Part shown: in pieces, positions 25,874 to 30,755 of the stretch | Position numbering within the stretch: position 1 is the stretch's first letter | How the letters are laid out: each line of letters starts with the position of its first letter | Origin: Hadarchaeum sp964343275 | GTDB taxonomy: Archaea; Hadarchaeota; Hadarchaeia; Hadarchaeales; Hadarchaeaceae | DNA length: 30,755 nucleotides | Assembly (NCBI GenBank): GCA_964343275.1 | Contig: CAYFIY010000016.1 | Coordinates: 1 to 30,755 of the forward strand | Reading direction: 5' to 3' | Position numbers and translations under genes: made by a program | The notes under the pieces: generated by a model | Databases searched by the model: none | Told to the model about the DNA's origin: nothing | What the model saw: the letters and a program-made list of their open reading frames with translations, nothing else

Positions 25874-27223
25874 CTACTGCGCTAGTTTTTTCATGAACTC
25901 GTCTGCGAACTTAACACCTAAAGGCTCAGCCCTTTCCATCAATTTTACCTCGTCAAACACCTTTACCTCTCCGTCCTGCATAATAATTCTGCCATCGACG
26001 ATGACTGACCTAACACGGTCTCCATTCAAGTAGTATACTAGTTGACGCATGATATTATCACGCGTTAGAGGAAATAGGGTCGGGTTCGCAAGATCCAAGA
26101 TGGCAATATCAGCTTTTTTACCCTTCTCTAACGTACCTATCTCTTTTTCCATACCGAGCACCTTTGCACCGCCCTTAGTCGCCATTTTGTAGACATCCGT
26201 GGCGGGCATTGCTGAGGCATCATTTTCATCTACTTTGTGAATCAAAGCTGTGAAATTCATTACTCCGAACATGTCGAGAGGAACAACTTGGGCTCCATCG
26301 GTGCCTAGACCTACTGTTACGCCTTTCTTCAACATTTCAGGGACTCTGGCAACACCGAATGCCCATTTTGCGTTTGCTATAGGGCAGTGGGCAACTTTGG
26401 TGTCCGTAGATTTCAAGAGATGTATGTCTTTATCGCTGAGCTGAATGCAATGAAAACCTATGGTATCAGGTCCCAAAAGTCCCAAGTCGTGGGCTAATTC
26501 TATTGTACTTCGCCCATACTTCTTCTTGATCAGCTCCTCGGTGTCCATGCCCTCGGCCATATGGGTTCCTATTCCCACCCCATGTTTTTTTGCTATTTCT
26601 ACGCATTTCTTCAAGTAATCTGGTTCACACGTGAAGAGATTATGAGGATGAACCATTACGTTGATTCTGCCGTTTTCGGAACGATGCCACTTGCGGATGG
26701 TTTCCTCTGTCGTCCTCAGGTATTCTTCTGGGCTTTCCGCATCTGGCATGCCGGGGTCTGTCATTACTTGCGGGCATAAAATAGACCGGAGGCCTGAGTC
26801 CCTAGCGGCTTCGGCCATGGACTCCGGAAAAATCATGCAGTCGAGTCCGGTCGTGGTCCCGTTTTTCAACATTTCTAGTCGGCCTACCATCTCTGTAATA
26901 TATGCCAATTCTTTGTTGAGAAATTCATATCCAAAGTAAATGGATTTCTTGAGCGTTTCCATTATTCCTTTTACCTGCAGGTCTTCAATCAAGCCACGGG
27001 CATGAGCTTGGCCCACATGAGCATGCGAATCGATCAGGCCGGGGATAACTGCATTCTTTGCGGCATCTATCACGATATCAGATTTGTGAATCTTGGCCAG
27101 TCGATCGCTTTCGCCAATATCGGAGATGGTGTCATTCTCGATGTACACCGCTCCGCGCTCGATCATGGTGTATTCATCGCAAATGACGAATCGCGCATTT
27201 TTTATGAGGATGGATTCATCCAT
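25874..27223 (-). CDS. Amidohydrolase of the SAH/MTA deaminase group, paralog 1
   Basis: A 449-residue COG0402 amidohydrolase. Metal and active-site motifs: PGLIDSHAHVGQAHARGL (HxH), GIGTHMAEGMDTEEL (His, Glu), GFHCIQLSD (His), VAHCPIANAKWAFG and GLGTDGAQVVPLDMF (Asp). Typical members deaminate adenosine derivatives or guanine, or hydrolyse triazines. ATG 27223 has AGGAG upstream and matches the start of its tandem paralog (ESILIKNARFVICDE versus DSILIKNASFVICDE). It probably lies second in an operon with that paralog, which is 76 bases upstream. Its stop is TAG. Association with MtmB-like genes suggests an amine-releasing or N-methyl heterocycle role; this is inference. Confidence 0.85.
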   Translation of the reverse strand: MDESILIKNARFVICDEYTMIERGAVYIENDTISDIGESDRLAKIHKSDIVIDAAKNAVIPGLIDSHAHVGQAHARGLIEDLQVKGIMETLKKSIYFGYEFLNKELAYITEMVGRLEMLKNGTTTGLDCMIFPESMAEAARDSGLRSILCPQVMTDPGMPDAESPEEYLRTTEETIRKWHRSENGRINVMVHPHNLFTCEPDYLKKCVEIAKKHGVGIGTHMAEGMDTEELIKKKYGRSTIELAHDLGLLGPDTIGFHCIQLSDKDIHLLKSTDTKVAHCPIANAKWAFGVARVPEMLKKGVTVGLGTDGAQVVPLDMFGVMNFTALIHKVDENDASAMPATDVYKMATKGGAKVLGMEKEIGTLEKGKKADIAILDLANPTLFPLTRDNIMRQLVYYLNGDRVRSVIVDGRIIMQDGEVKVFDEVKLMERAEPLGVKFADEFMKKLAQ

Positions 27224-27298
27224 GTGCTCCTCTCTGTCTAATCGATTTACCATTTTTTAGCGGGGGTTACGAATTAATGTTTTTAATAACTGTTCTCC

Positions 27299-28636
27299 TT
27301 ACCTTTTCATGAATTCATCGACGAACTTATCACCGATGGGTTCAGCCTCTTTCATTATTTTCGTCTCGTCTAATACTTTGATTTTTCCCCCTCGCATCAA
27401 TATTTTTCCATCCACCATGACGGTATCGACATGGCCAGCGTGGGCCCAGGAAACGATCATGGCGAGGATATTTTCTCTTCTCAGTGGGAAGAACCTTGGA
27501 TCGTTAAGATTGATTATTACTATATCCGCTTTGTTGCCAACATTAAGAGTACCCACATTTTTTAAATGCAGTGCCTTTGCCCCTTCCTTGGTGGCTAGCC
27601 TAAAGACATCTTTAGCTGGCATCAAACTGGGGTCTAGTCTAGTTACCTTATGTATCGCAGCCGTGAACTTCATTACCTCCCACATATCGAGTGGAACCAC
27701 TTGAGGCCCATCTGTGCCCAAACCAACCGTTATTCCTTCCTTCATCATCTCCGGTAGGCGGGCAACACCGAATCCGTATTTTGCGTTGCTGCTAGGATTG
27801 TGTGCAACTGTTGTGCCGGTAGCCTTGAATATTTTTATCTCCTTATCGTTAAGCCAAACGCAATGAAAACCGATGGTTTTTGGACCCAAAAGACCCAAGT
27901 CATACACAAAATCGATGGGCCTCTTCCCGTATTTCTTTTTTATGAATTCAACTTCGTCTATCCCTTCAGCCAAATGTATACCTATGCCCACGTTGAGTTT
28001 TTTAGCAACATCCCTTAACTTTTCGAAGTATTCCGGTCCACTCGAGTAGGTAGCGTGTGGATGGACCTTTACAGTAATTCTGCCATCCTCGTATCCGTTC
28101 CATTTGCGTACGGTTCTCTCCGTTATTCTCAAGCACTCAGTCGGATTTTTTGCATCTGGCATTTTTCGGCTGTCTTGGGCTTGAGGGCATAGAACCGTTC
28201 TGAGCCCCGAGTCCCTGGCAGCTGTAGCCATCGATTCCGGGAATATTTGGCAATCCAAGTGGGTGGTCGTGCCATTTTTGATCATTTCCAGTTTTCCAAC
28301 CAATTCCATGATTCTAAGGGTTTTTGCGGTATGAAATTCATAGCCAAACCAGATTTTCTTTTCTAGGGTTTCAATAATCCCCTCAGATGGAAAATCGTCT
28401 ATTAAGGCACGAACGTTTGTCTGTCCGATATGCGCGTGGGTATCAATCAGACCAGGTATCACTGCCTTTTTTTTGGCATCAATAACTACATCGGCTTTAT
28501 ACTTTTTTTCCAATCTGTCGCTTTTACCGACATCAACGATTTTTTTCTCTTTTACATAAACTGCTCCTTTTTCAATAATCTTTGATTCATCGCATATCAC
28601 AAAACTAGCATTTTTTATTAAAATAGAATCCTTCAC
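27299..28636 (-). CDS. Amidohydrolase of the SAH/MTA deaminase group, paralog 2
   Basis: A 445-residue paralog of the gene downstream, similar along its full length. Motifs: PGLIDTHAHIGQTNVRAL (HxH), GIGIHLAEGIDEVEF (His, Glu), GFHCVWLND (His), VAHNPSSNAKYGFG and LGTDGPQVVPLDMW (Asp). HNPSSN here versus HCPIAN in paralog 1 is a likely substrate-pocket difference, so the pair may act on two related compounds. The start is GTG at 28636. It is divergent from the first MtmB-like gene across a 79-base region with a symmetric promoter, so the two sides are probably co-regulated. Confidence 0.86.
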   Translation of the reverse strand: MKDSILIKNASFVICDESKIIEKGAVYVKEKKIVDVGKSDRLEKKYKADVVIDAKKKAVIPGLIDTHAHIGQTNVRALIDDFPSEGIIETLEKKIWFGYEFHTAKTLRIMELVGKLEMIKNGTTTHLDCQIFPESMATAARDSGLRTVLCPQAQDSRKMPDAKNPTECLRITERTVRKWNGYEDGRITVKVHPHATYSSGPEYFEKLRDVAKKLNVGIGIHLAEGIDEVEFIKKKYGKRPIDFVYDLGLLGPKTIGFHCVWLNDKEIKIFKATGTTVAHNPSSNAKYGFGVARLPEMMKEGITVGLGTDGPQVVPLDMWEVMKFTAAIHKVTRLDPSLMPAKDVFRLATKEGAKALHLKNVGTLNVGNKADIVIINLNDPRFFPLRRENILAMIVSWAHAGHVDTVMVDGKILMRGGKIKVLDETKIMKEAEPIGDKFVDEFMKR

Positions 28637-28715
28637 ATTATCCCATATAAATTTTAAGTTAAAGATTATTTAAATATTACTTGTACCTAAAATTATTACT
28701 ACGAGAGTGATAGGA
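28637..28715. promoter_or_regulatory. Symmetric divergent promoter, amidohydrolases / MtmB-like genes
   Basis: The perfectly palindromic TATTTAAATA at 28667-28676 can serve as a TATA box in both directions: 31 bases from the GTG at 28636 and 40 bases from the ATG at 28716. Arms AATTTTAAG (28650-28658) and CCTAAAATT (28686-28694) pair at 8 of 9 positions and are centred on the same point. GTGAT at 28707-28711 is the ribosome-binding site of the plus-strand gene. Confidence 0.5.
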
Positions 28716-30107
28716 ATGTTTACCATACCTCCAGGTATTTTAGAAGTTTTGGATAGGACTCAAAAGGGACCGATTTGTTCCGAAAAGGAATGGAATACAA
28801 AGATAATACCGAGGGGAATTGCCGAAAAGCTTAAAGAGCATGGCTTGAGCAAAACTTGTGATCCCAACAACCCGATTAACATGGACGATGGCTTGGCTGA
28901 CGAGTTCTTCAAGGCTGGATTCGAATTCGCCGTCGAGACTGGCATGTTGTGTTTGAATACACAGCGGGTAATAAAGTTCACTGAGGAGGAGCTGAAAGAG
29001 GCTCTAAGAGCATCACCAAAGGAGATTACTTTAGGTGGGGGTCTTGACAGGTTCACGATGAAAGCGAGAAGTCCGGAAGATAAAACCGTGCCCATATTCG
29101 AAGCTACACTTGGAATAGGTATGTCCGAGGATCTTTGGATACCGTTCATGCAGGCAGTTGCGCAGCATCGAGAGATAGACATGCTCGAGGGGCCAAGCTT
29201 GGAAACAGTTTATGGCAGGCCCATCCTGTCTGGCACGCCCTATGAGACTCTTGCTGGATTTTTACAGGCTAAAATGCATCAAGAAGTTATTAGACGAGTA
29301 GGTAGACCTGGCATTCCGGCAGGCGCCGTGATTACTAGCCCTACCGAATACGGGCAGTTTGGCGGCTATGGTGTAATCGGAGGGTACAAACCAACCGATG
29401 TGGCGATAGTTCTTTTCCCCTCCGAATTGAAGACCAACTATACGTGTCTTCAGAAGGTTGTTCATGCTCTCAACGTTGGTGGGATAATTCGAACTGGTTC
29501 GTGGGCCATGGTAGGCGGTTACTCTGGACCCCCTGAGGGATCTGCTGTTTCTGCCATAGCCTATTTTATTCTGGAGAGACCCGTCCACCAGGCCGTCTAC
29601 GGTGGGTGTGGGGCATACGACTTGAGATACTTAGGCAACTGTGGTAGGCAAGCTCTATGGGCAAATGGCCTCGCTTTTCAGGCCGTGGGCCGGAATACAC
29701 ATCTGCTGACGGAATCAATAATCAATCAAACCGCTGGTCCTTGCACCGACATGCTTTTATATGAATCGGCTGTGGGCTTGATGAGCGTATCTGTATCCAG
29801 CGCCAGCGTGTCGATAGGCCCTCGTTCGGCCTCGGGTAAGTATACCGACCACGTATCTCCACTGGAGACGAAATTCTGCGCTGAGGTCTTCAAGGCATGT
29901 GCAGGGATGAAACGTAAAGACGCTAACGAAGTTGCCAAGGCGCTTATCCCGAAGTATGAGGATAATTTAATGACTCCACCTAAGGGTAAAAAATTCCAAG
30001 AGTGTTTTGATCTGAAAACCCTAAAACCAACCACGGAATGGCGTGATATTTACGACCGGGTAAATAAAGAAATTAGCGACTTGGGCATCCCAGTGGAACT
30101 TCCTTGA
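28716..30107 (+). CDS. MtmB-family methylamine methyltransferase without pyrrolysine
   Basis: A 463-residue protein collinear with monomethylamine methyltransferase MtmB (458 residues), which moves the methyl group of methylamine to the corrinoid protein MtmC. Shared landmarks: FKAGFEFAVETGMLCLNTQR (about residues 66-85), VIKFTEEEL, MSEDLWIPF, GRPGIPAG, GGYSGPPEG, NQTAGPCTDMLLYESA and KGKKFQECFDLKTLKPT near the end. Pyrrolysine of MtmB (residue 202, after GRPGMGV) aligns with Gly203 (GGC, 29322-29324), and the frame has no TAG. I chose ATG 28716, with GTGAT four bases upstream, over the in-frame GTG 28707 that is part of that site. A corrinoid partner is not in the window. Without the methyl-binding residue the substrate may differ from methylamine. 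Confidence 0.88.
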   Translation: MFTIPPGILEVLDRTQKGPICSEKEWNTKIIPRGIAEKLKEHGLSKTCDPNNPINMDDGLADEFFKAGFEFAVETGMLCLNTQRVIKFTEEELKEALRASPKEITLGGGLDRFTMKARSPEDKTVPIFEATLGIGMSEDLWIPFMQAVAQHREIDMLEGPSLETVYGRPILSGTPYETLAGFLQAKMHQEVIRRVGRPGIPAGAVITSPTEYGQFGGYGVIGGYKPTDVAIVLFPSELKTNYTCLQKVVHALNVGGIIRTGSWAMVGGYSGPPEGSAVSAIAYFILERPVHQAVYGGCGAYDLRYLGNCGRQALWANGLAFQAVGRNTHLLTESIINQTAGPCTDMLLYESAVGLMSVSVSSASVSIGPRSASGKYTDHVSPLETKFCAEVFKACAGMKRKDANEVAKALIPKYEDNLMTPPKGKKFQECFDLKTLKPTTEWRDIYDRVNKEISDLGIPVELP

Positions 30108-30149
30108 TATTTTCAAAATATAAAAAATAATGTGGAATATTGTGATTGA

Positions 30150-30755
30150 TTGCTTTCTTTTATCGAAGTTTTGGATAGGGCCCATACGGGGCCGGTCTGC
30201 GAGATTAAAGATTGGGACATGGGAATTATTTCAAAGAAGACAAAAGAAAAACTGAAAGAGTACGGCTTAGAAAAAACCTGCGATCCACAGAATCCTATTA
30301 ATATGGACGACGGGTTGGCCGACAAGTTCTGGCAAGCGGGCTTCGAACTGGCTATTGATACTGGATTCTATTGCCTAAACACAAGACGAATAATCAAGTT
30401 CACCGAGGAGGAGATAAAGAATGTTTTAAAAGAATCACTCAGTGAAGTGACGCTAGGTTTAGGAAAGGATATTCGCACACTTAAAACCAGAAAACCAGAG
30501 GACAAGAATGTACCACTATTCAGATCAGGTTTTGGTCCCGTATCTGAAGATGTTTACATTCCACTCGTTCAAGGTTTGGCGCAGTATCAGATTATAGATT
30601 TTGTGGAGCCACTAAATCTTACTACAATTTACGGACGAGAACTAAAAACGTCCACACCGTATGAAATAATAGCGGGGCATCGTGAGGCCGTGATGGCCAA
30701 GGAGGCATTAAATAAAGCTGGTCGTCCCGGCAATTCATTTTTAGGAGTAGTTTCC
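30150..30755 (+). CDS. Second tandem MtmB-like methyltransferase, 3' end outside window
   Basis: The first 202 codons of a second MtmB-family gene, 42 bases after the first. It aligns from EVLDRAHTGPVCEIKDW through WQAGFELAIDTGFYCLNTRR and VSEDVYIPLVQGLAQYQIID to GRPGNSFLGVVS at the window edge. The start is TTG at 30150, right after an in-frame TGA, with GTGAT three bases upstream; there is no other start before the conserved EVLDR. The codon at the pyrrolysine position after GRPG is TTA (Leu, 30741-30743). It is clearly a paralog and not a duplicate of its neighbour, so the two may have different substrates or work as a pair. The C-terminal half cannot be judged here. Confidence 0.85.
   Translation, partial: MLSFIEVLDRAHTGPVCEIKDWDMGIISKKTKEKLKEYGLEKTCDPQNPINMDDGLADKFWQAGFELAIDTGFYCLNTRRIIKFTEEEIKNVLKESLSEVTLGLGKDIRTLKTRKPEDKNVPLFRSGFGPVSEDVYIPLVQGLAQYQIIDFVEPLNLTTIYGRELKTSTPYEIIAGHREAVMAKEALNKAGRPGNSFLGVVS

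Noticed and set aside
28716..30107. Dimethylamine (MtbB) or trimethylamine (MttB) methyltransferase
   Set aside because: Length, the GRPG region and the KGKKFQECFDLKTLKPT C-terminus fit MtmB better than either of the other two families.

Overview
The window looks archaeal. It carries the archaeal early shikimate route (ADH synthase plus 3-dehydroquinate synthase II), coenzyme F420:L-glutamate ligase, a stand-alone archaeal-type Elp3, BRE/TATA promoters about 25-30 bases before start codons, and Shine-Dalgarno sites of the GAGGTGA type with frequent TTG or GTG starts. A member of the Bathyarchaeia or a related lineage is my best guess, from gene content only. I see no rRNA, tRNA, CRISPR or insertion sequence.

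Layout. (1) 1-10.6 kb is an accessory catabolic region: the start of an M29 aminopeptidase-like gene, an orphan BMP-family substrate-binding protein, a two-subunit molybdenum hydroxylase (iron-sulfur and molybdopterin subunits, no FAD subunit), a divergent enamidase-like amidohydrolase, two more amidohydrolases (deaminase/chlorohydrolase type and cytosine deaminase type), and a disrupted MtmB-like methylamine methyltransferase. (2) 10.8-25.8 kb is a housekeeping block: a seven-gene minus-strand operon (ADH synthase, DHQ synthase II, aroD, aroE, tyrA, pheA, nadE), a DUF2156 gene, a GNAT gene, aroA, a decayed 0.6 kb stretch, a dihydropteroate synthase-like gene overlapping cofE, GTP-dependent PEP carboxykinase, and elp3. 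(3) 25.9-30.8 kb is a second accessory region: two tandem paralogous amidohydrolases divergent from two tandem MtmB-like genes, the last cut by the window edge.

The most interesting content is the repeated pairing of amidohydrolases with MtmB-family proteins that lack pyrrolysine. MtmB (monomethylamine methyltransferase) normally carries pyrrolysine, encoded by in-frame TAG, at about residue 202. All three copies here read through this site with ordinary codons (Gly, Leu, Arg), and TAG is a common ordinary stop in the window (8 of 23 complete genes). In the first region the neighbours resemble the nicotinate fermentation enzymes of Eubacterium barkeri: a molybdenum ring hydroxylase beside an enamidase.

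My inference is an undescribed archaeal route for N-heterocycles, possibly N-methylated ones. The steps would be uptake or binding by the BMP protein, ring hydroxylation by the Mo enzyme, hydrolytic opening or deamination by several amidohydrolases, and transfer of an N-methyl group to a corrinoid protein by the pyrrolysine-free MtmB-like enzymes. No corrinoid protein, RamA or ring reductase lies in the window, so the substrate and the methyl acceptor remain hypothetical.
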